Source: Ruminococcus flavefaciens (lineage in GTDB: Bacteria; Bacillota; Clostridia; Oscillospirales; Ruminococcaceae). Taken from it: a DNA stretch of 5,249 bases. The notes under the pieces were generated by a model. The model was not told the DNA's origin and did no database searches. It was given only the letters and a program-made list of their open reading frames with translations. Numbering within the stretch: position 1 is the first letter of the stretch; each line of letters starts with the position of its first letter. The translations under genes and the position numbers were made by a program. Positions 1-5,249 of this stretch are shown one piece after another. Location of the stretch: assembly GCA_902792495.1 (NCBI GenBank), contig CADBAC010000114.1, positions 1 to 5,249 on the forward strand, read 5' to 3'.

Positions 1-245
1 TTAAACTTTACGGTGACGCTAACTGTGACGGTATCGTTAATATCTCAGACGCAGTTCTTATCATGCAGAGCATGGCAAATCCTTCCAAGTTCGGCGAAAA
101 CGGAACTGACGCACTCCATCTTACTCCGCAGGGCAGAGTTAACGGCGACTGTGAAAGCGTAGGAAACGGCCTTACAAATAAGGACGCCCTTGCTATCCAG
201 CAGCTCATGCTCGATCTTATATCATCACTCCCTGCAACTATATGA
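1..245 (+). CDS. C-terminal dockerin domain of a truncated secreted protein (5' end outside window)
   Basis: The reading frame is already open at base 3 (bases 1-2 are the end of a split codon) and stops at TGA 243-245, leaving 80 residues. They form a type I-like dockerin, the module that docks extracellular enzymes onto cohesin domains of scaffoldins in cellulosomes. The first calcium loop is canonical: GDANCDG followed by VNISD gives Asp, Asn, Asp, Gly and a closing Asp at the expected spacing, then the helix AVLIMQSMANP. The second repeat (VNGDCESVGNGLTNKDALAIQ) has a divergent loop with extra residues before LTNKD, as in ruminococcal dockerins I know. A long linker (about 30 residues, KFGENGTDALHLTPQG) separates the repeats. 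The protein ends at LPATI shortly after the second helix, so the dockerin is C-terminal. The upstream catalytic or binding module is not visible, so the enzyme cannot be named. Terminator structures follow directly. Confidence 0.9.
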   Translation, partial: KLYGDANCDGIVNISDAVLIMQSMANPSKFGENGTDALHLTPQGRVNGDCESVGNGLTNKDALAIQQLMLDLISSLPATI

Positions 246-262
246 CCTCCTATCCATATAGT
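237..262 (+). other. Hairpin spanning the dockerin gene stop codon
   Basis: ACTATATG at 237-244 is the exact reverse complement of CATATAGT at 255-262, with a 10-base loop. Flanking GCA and GC extend it past a one-base bulge. It overlaps the TGA stop at 243-245. It is AT-rich and lacks a T tract, so it is not a terminator by itself. It may only add structure to the 3' end of the mRNA. Confidence 0.4.
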
Positions 263-284
263 GCAAGGATAATCCCCCAAAAAT

Positions 285-311
285 GGGATCACCAATTCCC
301 TCGGTGATCCC
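285..311 (+). other. Perfect 9-bp hairpin upstream of the terminator
   Basis: GGGATCACC at 285-293 pairs perfectly with GGTGATCCC at 303-311 around a 9-base loop. The GC-rich stem should be stable in RNA, but CGACACAAAA follows instead of a T run, so it is not an intrinsic terminator on the plus strand. It sits five bases before the terminator stem and could protect the 3' end of the dockerin mRNA from exonucleases. That role is inference. Confidence 0.5.
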
Positions 312-316
312 GACAC

Positions 317-356
317 AAAAAAGCCATAGCACTCATACAAGCGCTATGGCTTTTTT
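317..356. terminator. Bidirectional intrinsic terminator
   Basis: GCCATAGC at 323-330 pairs with GCTATGGC at 343-350 around a 12-base loop. Six As at 317-322 on the left and six Ts at 351-356 on the right extend the stem to 14 bp. Read on the plus strand it gives a GC-containing stem followed by a U tract, ending the dockerin gene. Read on the minus strand the A run becomes a U tract, so it can also stop transcripts coming from the convergent 561-1013 gene. Confidence 0.9.
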
Positions 357-560
357 GTTTGCCCTTAGCCGCACCTCGTCAGAACAGTCAATGTACGGTA
401 ATAAGATGTAAGCTGTAAAGATGCGTCTGTACCATGTCTGAGCGTAACAATAAATGAGGATTCGGACCCCACGCCGCTCCTGACGCACCACCTAAGTGTA
501 AGTTTTTACTCGAAAACTTACAAAAAGCCCATTCGCCCTGTCCTGACTACACCATAACCG
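357..560. other. Intergenic region without a recognisable gene
   Basis: This lies between the terminator and the stop codon of the convergent 561-1013 gene. Short frames on either strand are under about 20 codons and have no convincing ribosome site. It is less AT-rich than the promoter region at 3332-3579, and no tRNA fold or known RNA motif is visible. The only clear structure is the hairpin at 497-522. CGTCAG at 377-382 and CTGACG at 480-485 could pair at long range, but six bases over 100 can arise by chance. It is probably the 3' untranslated region of the minus-strand gene. Confidence 0.5.
497..522. other. AT-rich 10-bp hairpin downstream of the DIP1984-family gene
   Basis: TGTAAGTTTT at 497-506 is the exact reverse complement of AAAACTTACA at 513-522, with a 6-base loop. 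It lies about 40 bases past the stop of the minus-strand gene. On the minus strand the stem is followed by CTTAGG and on the plus strand by AAAAG, so neither direction has a proper U tract. It could be a weak terminator or processing structure. Confidence 0.45.
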
Positions 561-1013
561 TTACAGAAGATCGGCAGACCAGTTGGCCGCCTGGATAGCA
601 TTGTCAATAAGGCGGTACTCCTTTGACATTGAATCTATCCTCTTCTGGATCTCCTTGACATTTACAGTGCTGATAAGCTTGATCTCAGTCATTCTCGCTC
701 TGCGTCCTGTCTCACTTGCAGCAGCTGCAAGTTCCTTGAATGCCGAAAGCCTGATACTAAGTGTATCACGTTCAGCTATGAGATCGGTTATAGTCTTATC
801 GCCGACCTTGACAGTACAGTTCGTGTGATTGATCCTTCTCATTAGTTCTTCAAGTCTGTCAAGAGAAGAATCAAGTTCACGAAGCAGTTCAGCAGGATCT
901 TCTGCCGCAGGTTCATTTTCCTGTATGATGGCATTGTTCCGCAGACGCACTCTCAGCTGTTCAATGTTTCTGTTAAGGTCTGCTCTTTCCTGTAAAGCTT
1001 CTGCAAGTTTCAT
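561..1013 (-). CDS. DIP1984-family helical protein (septicolysin-like), 150 aa
   Basis: The protein starts MKLAEALQERADLN and matches the pattern of the small DIP1984 family of predicted cytoplasmic proteins, which some databases label septicolysin-like. Its biochemical function is not established, so I assign none. Family signs are an N-terminal helix rich in Arg, Glu and Leu (residues 1-30), the acidic AEDPAELLRELD segment (about 37-48), RINHTNCTV (60-68) and a C-terminal stretch IKLISTVNVKEIQKRIDSMSK-type followed by NWSADLL. It is almost all helix with coiled-coil character, and has no signal peptide or membrane segment. The frame stays open for 38 codons upstream, to an ATG at 1127, but only the ATG at 1011-1013 has a good Shine-Dalgarno site, and the family normally begins at MKLAEAL. 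It lies 134 bases downstream of the regulator gene on the same strand. Nothing ties it to pectin use. Confidence 0.88.
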   Translation of the reverse strand: MKLAEALQERADLNRNIEQLRVRLRNNAIIQENEPAAEDPAELLRELDSSLDRLEELMRRINHTNCTVKVGDKTITDLIAERDTLSIRLSAFKELAAAASETGRRARMTEIKLISTVNVKEIQKRIDSMSKEYRLIDNAIQAANWSADLL

Positions 1014-1022
1014 ATTTACACG

Positions 1023-1027
1023 CTCCT
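1023..1027 (-). promoter_or_regulatory. Ribosome binding site that fixes the DIP1984-family start
   Basis: On the minus strand the sequence reads AGGAG, nine bases before the ATG at 1013-1011. The alternative in-frame ATG at 1127 is preceded by AT-rich sequence with no purine-rich site, so translation should start at 1013. Confidence 0.8.
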
Positions 1028-1066
1028 TCATAAAATATGCTGATATTATTGCCCGATATGCAGGAA

Positions 1067-1091
1067 GCAGATCGGTAATCTGCGTATCTGC
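1067..1091 (-). other. Leader hairpin with two alternative partners
   Basis: GCAGAT at 1067-1072 can pair with ATCTGC at 1078-1083 (5-base loop) or with a second copy of ATCTGC at 1086-1091. If transcription of the 561-1013 gene starts upstream, this would be in its leader about 55-80 bases before the start codon. Six-base stems are short, so a regulatory role is only a possibility. Confidence 0.25.
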
Positions 1092-1114
1092 AAGGGCTTT
1101 GAAATAATTTATAA

Positions 1115-1130
1115 TGAATGCTTGCATTCA
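1115..1130. promoter_or_regulatory. 16-bp inverted repeat between regulator and DIP1984-family genes
   Basis: TGAATGC at 1115-1121 and GCATTCA at 1124-1130 form 7-bp arms with a 2-base centre, like a small protein-binding dyad. On the minus strand it is followed directly by TATAAA (1108-1113), a possible -10 element, but the hexamer 17 bases upstream (TTATAC) is a poor -35. As RNA it could form a 6-bp stem with a CAAG tetraloop, followed by AT-rich sequence, so a weak terminator for the regulator gene is the alternative. Confidence 0.35.
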
Positions 1131-1147
1131 GTATAACATTTAATCCG

Positions 1148-3331
1148 CTAAATGTCAACTTCAGCCCTGTACTTCATGCGGTAGTTGGTGGGAGTAGTAT
1201 TCTCTGCTTTGCGGAACTGCTTCGTGAAGTGTATGTACGATGAATAGCCGCATTTTTCCGCAATTGCAGTCACTGTCAGATCAGTCTCTCTCAGCAGCTT
1301 TTTTGCTGCTTCAAGACGTATATGTATCAGGCTGTCGATAATGCTCATCCCGAAATTCGCACGGTAGTATTTCTGGAGGTAACTCTTGCTTATGCCAAGT
1401 TCACGGCTTATGCTTTCGATGCTCCATTCCTGCTGAGGATAGATCTGCATCCGCTCACGTATCATGCAAAGCTTCTCATAAAGCGGATTCGGAGTAACAC
1501 TGCCGTCGATGACAAATCCCAATCTCTCATTGAGAAGCGAACGTCTTACAGCTTCCGAAAGGCCGTATTCACTGCTTTTTATCTCAGCGCAGGATATCAC
1601 TATACGATGCTCTTTTCCGAACAGAGATGAGATGTCCCTGCTTCGCAGCTCTCTGTAAATCTGCCGTGTACGTGCAGGCCTTTCCGATAAAACAGCGTAA
1701 AGACCGTTGGTAACTATTGCGCATTTCTCGCTGCTTTCAAGGCTTTTCATGAGTATCTCCTCAAACTCGGTCACAGCTGAACGCAGATCGGTCCTGTCTT
1801 TTTCAAGGAATAGTCTGCGGATGCTTTGTATCTCAACGGTAATAAGCGTATCAGCATTTTGCCGCCGCTTTCTTTCAAGGATATTCACATGAGGGAAAAG
1901 CGAATAGGATGCACTGTCGCTCTCGCCTGAAAAATAACTATTGTAAGAAAGACTTGCAAATCTCGCAAGTATCAGGTTTAGTTCGTAGATAAAGCTGACG
2001 TAGCCTTCAGCGAAAGTCTCACAGTTTTTGCCGAAAGACAGCACTGAATAACCATACTCATCACTGCCGTTCCTGAGAAGATTCACAAAAAGCGCCATTG
2101 GTCTGCGGTCTTTCTTTTTCAGTTCGGGATGAATGTCCACTGCCCTGAATTTCTGCTCTGAGACAGTTATCTTCCCCGATGCCGAAGAAGTGATATATCT
2201 TATCATCTCTGACCTGTGATCGGTATGCATACCCGTCCGTGATACACTGCCGGAAGAGTTGGTATAATCAGCCGAAAGGCAGATATCGAACCAACTATAC
2301 TTGTAGAAATATCGGCTGTATCCGCAGAATCTGACAAGGGCTTCTTCAAGGTCTTTTTCATTCATGCATTCCATCGCTATGGACGGAACAGACAGTTCCC
2401 GGCTGTATTTTTCGGATATGAACTGATGTCTGCTTTTCCTGAGATCCATATTTCCGAACGGACTGCATCCACAGCTTGCGCCTGTGTGAAGTCCATCGGT
2501 ATTATCCGATATCCTTGCTGCTGTATTGCCCGTCATAATGCGGTAAAGCCGTCGCACCGAATCCGCACCGAGCTGCTGATCGACCCTTTTATAGCTTGTG
2601 ATATTGATGAAGGACGCAGGCTGACTGTCACTGAAGTCAGCTCCCGTGACTGCAATATCATCGGGGACACTTATCCCTTTAATGGCGAGGGCACTGATAA
2701 GTGCGGCCGCAAGTGCATTATCTCCGCATACCACTGCGTCGGGACGCTTTTTCTTTCCCCTGATGAGATCATCGGTGAATCTGTCGATATGCCCTGATGA
2801 AACATCGCCGTAAATAAAACTGTTCCTGTCATAGTAAAGGCCGTGACGCTTCATGGAATCGCAGAATCCGCTTATTTTTTCTTCATAGGAATTATCTCCC
2901 TTAGCCCCCGACAGGAAGTATATGACCCTGCATCCGTGAACATCAATGAGGTGATCTGTTATCCTCTCAAAAGGACGGCGCTCATTCGGTGCAGTATTGT
3001 CGAATATGTTATGCTCGGTACCTCCTGCGATCATCACGGGCTTGCCTGTCCGCATCAGAAGCTGTTCTGTCTGTGCCCGTCTTTTTTCGCTGCCGAAGGA
3101 TCTGCTGATATACAGGAACCCGTCAAATCTTTCGGACATCACAAGCTTGAACAGATTCATCTCGCTGTCGGTATACCGGCTTTCCTTTGAACTTTCGCCT
3201 TGCAGCGTTGACAGCACGGCAATGTCACAGTTTATACGGAATGCCTGAGCGATCATTCCCTTTATGATACCGCTGACATTTTCATCGTATGCTTTTTCGC
3301 ATACCACACCAAAAAGCAGTTTTCTTCCCAT
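1148..3331 (-). CDS. Hybrid transcription regulator: LacI-type sugar-binding domain, middle region, AraC-type DNA-binding domain (727 aa)
   Basis: This is a predicted cytosolic sugar-responsive regulator. Residues 1-290 resemble the periplasmic-binding-protein fold of LacI regulators: it opens directly with the strand KLLFGVV, and residues 198-265 carry the hallmark run PDAVVCGDNALAAALISA, then ISVPDDIAVTGAD. The usual LacI N-terminal helix-turn-helix is absent. The domain ends near an SCGC motif (286-289), which I know from related sensor hybrids. Residues 318-460 look like a mixed sensory region (GAF-like at best, e.g. DEYGYSVLSFG), and 480-630 are mostly helical. Residues 631-727 are an AraC/XylS domain with two helix-turn-helices: SIESISRELGISKSYLQKYY, then LTVTAIAEKCGYSSYIHFTK and the closing FRKAENTTPTNYR. 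The layout recalls E. coli XylR, with about 330 extra residues in the middle. The ATG at 3331 is chosen because AAAGGA precedes it. An upstream ATG at 3364 has no ribosome site and falls inside the likely promoter. The gene diverges from the PL11 lyase, its probable target. Confidence 0.92.
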   Translation of the reverse strand: MGRKLLFGVVCEKAYDENVSGIIKGMIAQAFRINCDIAVLSTLQGESSKESRYTDSEMNLFKLVMSERFDGFLYISRSFGSEKRRAQTEQLLMRTGKPVMIAGGTEHNIFDNTAPNERRPFERITDHLIDVHGCRVIYFLSGAKGDNSYEEKISGFCDSMKRHGLYYDRNSFIYGDVSSGHIDRFTDDLIRGKKKRPDAVVCGDNALAAALISALAIKGISVPDDIAVTGADFSDSQPASFINITSYKRVDQQLGADSVRRLYRIMTGNTAARISDNTDGLHTGASCGCSPFGNMDLRKSRHQFISEKYSRELSVPSIAMECMNEKDLEEALVRFCGYSRYFYKYSWFDICLSADYTNSSGSVSRTGMHTDHRSEMIRYITSSASGKITVSEQKFRAVDIHPELKKKDRRPMALFVNLLRNGSDEYGYSVLSFGKNCETFAEGYVSFIYELNLILARFASLSYNSYFSGESDSASYSLFPHVNILERKRRQNADTLITVEIQSIRRLFLEKDRTDLRSAVTEFEEILMKSLESSEKCAIVTNGLYAVLSERPARTRQIYRELRSRDISSLFGKEHRIVISCAEIKSSEYGLSEAVRRSLLNERLGFVIDGSVTPNPLYEKLCMIRERMQIYPQQEWSIESISRELGISKSYLQKYYRANFGMSIIDSLIHIRLEAAKKLLRETDLTVTAIAEKCGYSSYIHFTKQFRKAENTTPTNYRMKYRAEVDI

Positions 3332-3340
3332 AGCATCACA

Positions 3341-3346
3341 TCCTTT
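3341..3346 (-). promoter_or_regulatory. Ribosome binding site of the hybrid regulator
   Basis: AAAGGA on the minus strand lies nine bases before the ATG at 3331-3329. It supports the 727-residue start over the ATG at 3364, which would add 11 residues. Confidence 0.75.
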
Positions 3347-3356
3347 AGAGCGTTTA

Positions 3357-3407
3357 TATGTCATATTATATCATATATCAGCAAAAGCCGCAATAGTATA
3401 TGACATA
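3357..3407. repeat. 10-bp inverted repeat flanking the regulator promoter
   Basis: TATGTCATAT at 3357-3366 and ATATGACATA at 3398-3407 are exact reverse complements. Their centres are 41 bases apart, about four helical turns. The proximal copy overlaps the -10 of the regulator promoter and the distal copy lies just upstream of its -35 and overlaps a possible lyase -35. This fits paired operator sites for autoregulation, but the sequence is AT-rich and the claim is untested. Confidence 0.4.
3365..3393 (-). promoter_or_regulatory. Candidate sigma-A-type promoter of the hybrid regulator
   Basis: On the minus strand a perfect TATAAT (3370-3365) follows TTGCGG (3393-3388) with a 17-base spacer. 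Only three bases of the -35 match TTGACA. Transcription would begin near 3358, giving a leader of about 27 bases that contains the ribosome site. The region is AT-rich, so chance matches are possible. Confidence 0.55.
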
Positions 3408-3429
3408 ATTGTACGGATAAACTTATAAA
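3400..3429 (+). promoter_or_regulatory. Candidate distal promoter for the lyase
   Basis: ATGACA (3400-3405) and TATAAA (3424-3429) each match the consensus at five of six bases, with an 18-base spacer. It would give a long leader of about 145 bases before the lyase start. Low confidence because the whole region is AT-rich. Confidence 0.3.
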
Positions 3430-3449
3430 CAAAGTAACATTAAACACAA

Positions 3450-3496
3450 AAAATCATCAAAAATGATACGATAAGTCATTGATTTTACACGTAAAA
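3450..3496. repeat. Cluster of overlapping short inverted repeats upstream of the lyase promoter
   Basis: Several dyads overlap here: AAAATCA 3450-3456 with TGATTTT 3480-3486, ATCAT 3453-3457 with ATGAT 3463-3467, AATGA 3462-3466 with TCATT 3476-3480, and TTTTAC 3483-3488 with GTAAAA 3491-3496. They lie immediately upstream of and over the proximal -35. This is where an activator or repressor of the lyase would be expected to bind. Which dyad matters, if any, cannot be told from one sequence. Confidence 0.4.
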
Positions 3497-3516
3497 AATG
3501 TTATTATGTATATAAT
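3484..3516 (+). promoter_or_regulatory. Candidate proximal promoter for the lyase, with long spacer
   Basis: A perfect TATAAT at 3511-3516 lies 64 bases before the start codon. The best -35, TTTACA at 3484-3489 (five of six), is 21 bases upstream, longer than the normal 16-18. An overlapping TATATA at 3509-3514 would give 19. Such spacing is typical of promoters that need an activator, which would suit control by the neighbouring AraC-type protein. Confidence 0.45.
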
Positions 3517-3565
3517 GAATATTAAGTTGAGCGGACAATGATATTTATTATCAATTATTTTATTC

Positions 3566-3571
3566 AGGGGG
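3566..3571 (+). promoter_or_regulatory. Strong ribosome binding site of the lyase
   Basis: AGGGGG lies eight bases before the ATG at 3580 and fixes the start, which is followed at once by a typical signal peptide. Confidence 0.85.
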
Positions 3572-3579
3572 AATAAATT

Positions 3580-5249
3580 ATGAAGAAACATTTAAAAAAA
3601 GCGACAGCCGCTTTAGCCTCCCTTGCAGTCGCAGCAGGAACCTGTTCCACAGTTTTTACACAGTTCGCTGCAAACGCTGCTTACGGTAACGGCGGAAACG
3701 GCTCAGCTATCATGGAGTATCTCGACAGAGGTATCTATGCTATCCAGTCAGGCGAGGGTATGTTCGTCAGCTGGCGATTCAATGCCAACGATGCTGACGA
3801 TGCGGAATTCCAGCTTTTCAGAGATGACAAGCTCATCTACACCAGCAAGGCAGGCGCTCCTACAAATTACTGGGACGCTGAGGGAAATTCCAACTCAAAG
3901 TACCGTGTTGACACCATTGAAAACGGCGCAGTAAAATCTTCGGATAACTGCAAATTCACATCGGGTACGAATTATTTCGATATTCCGCTGAATAGTCCCG
4001 GAAGCATCTATTCACCTAATGATTGCTGTGTCGGTGATGTTAACGGTGACGGACAGTATGAGATATTCCTGAAATGGGATCCGAACGATTCTCAGGATAA
4101 CTCCAAGACAGGCCCTACAAGCAAAGTTTATATCGACTGCTATACTCTTGAAGGACAGCAGCTCTGGCGTATAGATATGGGTAGAAATGTCCGTGCAGGT
4201 CAGCACTACACTCAGATGTGTGTTGCCGATTTCGATTGCGACGGCAAGGCTGAACTTATCACCAAGACCTGCGACGGCACTGTTGACGGCAAGGGCAATG
4301 TCATCGGCGACGGCAGCAAAAACTGGGTAAACAGCGCAGGCACGATCCTTGACGGTCCCGAGTATCTCACACTTTTCGAGGGCGCAACAGGTGCGGCTCT
4401 GGATACTATCGAATTCCCTGTTCTCAGAGGCGACGCTACAAGCAGTGCGGCAAAGACTACATGGGGCGATAACTACGGCAACCGCTGCGAGCGTATGAAT
4501 TCAGCTATCGCTTACCTTGACGGTGTTCATCCGTCTGCAATTTACGGCCGTGGATACTATACAAGGCTTTCACTTTCTGCTGTTGATGTACGCAACGGAA
4601 AGCTTGTAAAGCGCTGGGTATACGACACAGGTTTCAATCAGAACGATCCTGCTTACGGCTGCGGCAACCACAACGTAATGGTAGCCGACTTCGATAACGA
4701 CGGCAAGCAGGAAGTCTGCATGGGCGCAAGTGCTTTCGACGATAACGGAAAGCTTCTCTGGTCCACAAAGCAGCTCCACGGCGACGCTATGCACATTGGT
4801 GACCTCGACCCGAATCACGAGGGTCAGGAAGTATTCATCTGCCACGAAGACGGAAAATACGGTATTTCTTGCATTGACGGCAGAAACGGTAATATAATCT
4901 GGCATTACGACGGTGACAAGGATACAGGACGCTGCTGCGCTGACAATATCGTTGCAGGAAACAGCGGTGCTGAATTCTGGGGCTCAAGACCTGCTAATGC
5001 TGTATTCGATGTTAACGGCAAGCAGATAGGCAACAAGTCGCCTGCTATGAACTTCCTCATCTACTGGGATGGCGACCTTGAGCGTGAACTTCTCAATGAT
5101 ATCACTATCACAGACGGTGCGGCTATAAACAATTATCCCGAAATATTCAAAGCAAAAGGCTGTGCTTCAAATAACGGTACAAAGGCTGTTCCTTGTATCA
5201 CTGCCGACCTTTTCGGTGACTGGCGTGAAGAACTTGTTCTCCGTACAGA
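3580..5249 (+). CDS. Secreted rhamnogalacturonan lyase, polysaccharide lyase family 11 (3' end outside window)
   Basis: PL11 enzymes such as Bacillus subtilis YesW and YesX cut the rhamnose-galacturonate backbone of rhamnogalacturonan I by beta-elimination. They fold as an eight-bladed propeller rich in calcium sites. The 556 visible residues follow that family closely. Residues 1-33 are a signal peptide (MKKHLKK, hydrophobic core, likely cleavage after ANA). EYLDRGIYAI (46-55) and FVSWR (62-66) open the N-terminal beta domain. Calcium-loop repeats are DVNGDGQYE (153-161), DFDCDGKAE (217-225), DFDNDGKQE (370-378) and DLDPNHEGQEV (408-418). Other family blocks are LKWDPNDSQDNS (164-175), RAGQHYTQ (205-212), DGPEYLT (258-264), YLDGVHPSAIYGRGYYTR (312-329), GNHN (362-365), HGDAMHIGDLDP (400-411), MNFLIYWDGDL (490-500) and SNNGTKA with ADLFGDWREE (530-551). 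The propeller's last part is missing, so any C-terminal dockerin or carbohydrate-binding module cannot be seen. Sixteen cysteines in the mature part are unusual. The enzyme probably acts outside the cell on pectin. Confidence 0.93.
   Translation, partial: MKKHLKKATAALASLAVAAGTCSTVFTQFAANAAYGNGGNGSAIMEYLDRGIYAIQSGEGMFVSWRFNANDADDAEFQLFRDDKLIYTSKAGAPTNYWDAEGNSNSKYRVDTIENGAVKSSDNCKFTSGTNYFDIPLNSPGSIYSPNDCCVGDVNGDGQYEIFLKWDPNDSQDNSKTGPTSKVYIDCYTLEGQQLWRIDMGRNVRAGQHYTQMCVADFDCDGKAELITKTCDGTVDGKGNVIGDGSKNWVNSAGTILDGPEYLTLFEGATGAALDTIEFPVLRGDATSSAAKTTWGDNYGNRCERMNSAIAYLDGVHPSAIYGRGYYTRLSLSAVDVRNGKLVKRWVYDTGFNQNDPAYGCGNHNVMVADFDNDGKQEVCMGASAFDDNGKLLWSTKQLHGDAMHIGDLDPNHEGQEVFICHEDGKYGISCIDGRNGNIIWHYDGDKDTGRCCADNIVAGNSGAEFWGSRPANAVFDVNGKQIGNKSPAMNFLIYWDGDLERELLNDITITDGAAINNYPEIFKAKGCASNNGTKAVPCITADLFGDWREELVLRT

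Noticed and set aside
458..490. tRNA-like 3' end (ggattcggacccc followed by a nearby acca)
   Set aside because: No T-arm of proper length pairs here, and no D-arm, anticodon arm or acceptor stem can be built upstream.
497..522. Intrinsic terminator for the 561-1013 gene
   Set aside because: The stem is good but neither strand has a U tract after it, so I list it only as a hairpin. The bidirectional terminator at 317-356 is the better candidate.
2426..3248. Plus-strand open frames of 80-120 codons opposite the regulator, and similar ones opposite the DIP1984-family gene
   Set aside because: They are antisense shadows of well-supported genes, with no family resemblance and no convincing ribosome sites.
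3332..3364. Longer regulator starting at the ATG at 3364
   Set aside because: There is no ribosome site before it, and it lies between the likely -10 and the predicted transcription start.
3580..3678. Lipoprotein signal with Cys22 in the lyase leader
   Set aside because: The residues before the cysteine are Ala-Gly-Thr. A lipobox needs Gly or Ala directly before the Cys and usually Leu at -3. A standard signal peptidase I site (ANA) follows at residues 31-33.
4036..4062. DVNGDGQYE and similar Asp-rich loops in the lyase as a dockerin
   Set aside because: They are spaced through the propeller exactly where PL11 calcium loops are expected, and no paired dockerin helices follow them.

Overview
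The window looks like a chromosomal fragment from a cellulolytic, anaerobic Ruminococcus-type firmicute. Three things point there: a ruminococcal-style dockerin at the left edge, a secreted rhamnogalacturonan lyase of polysaccharide lyase family 11 (PL11) at the right edge, and moderate GC content with AT-rich intergenic DNA. The dockerin wording (DANCDG first loop, LTNKDALAIQ second helix) reminds me of Ruminococcus albus. That species assignment is from memory of the family and is not demonstrated here.

Layout, left to right. Bases 1-245 (+) are the end of a protein finishing in a dockerin. Bases 237-356 hold three successive hairpins, the last a strong, probably bidirectional, intrinsic terminator. 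Bases 357-560 contain no gene that I can recognise, only one more AT-rich hairpin. Bases 561-1013 (-) encode a 150-residue DIP1984-family helical protein. Bases 1148-3331 (-) encode a 727-residue hybrid regulator: a LacI-type sugar-sensing domain without its own DNA-binding head, a long middle region, and a C-terminal AraC-type DNA-binding domain. Bases 3332-3579 are a divergent, AT-rich control region with candidate promoters both ways and several inverted repeats. Bases 3580-5249 (+) encode the signal peptide and about 520 residues of the PL11 rhamnogalacturonan lyase, cut by the window end.

The most informative reading is functional. The hybrid regulator is transcribed away from the PL11 lyase gene across a 248-base shared control region. 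The simple model is that the LacI-like domain senses a sugar released from pectin (rhamnogalacturonan I) and the AraC domain then controls the lyase gene and perhaps its own gene. Neighbourhood and domain content support this, but ligand and target are inferred. The dockerin at the left belongs to a different, convergent transcription unit, so it only shows that the genome encodes dockerin-bearing proteins. I see no tRNA, rRNA, CRISPR array, insertion sequence or phage gene.
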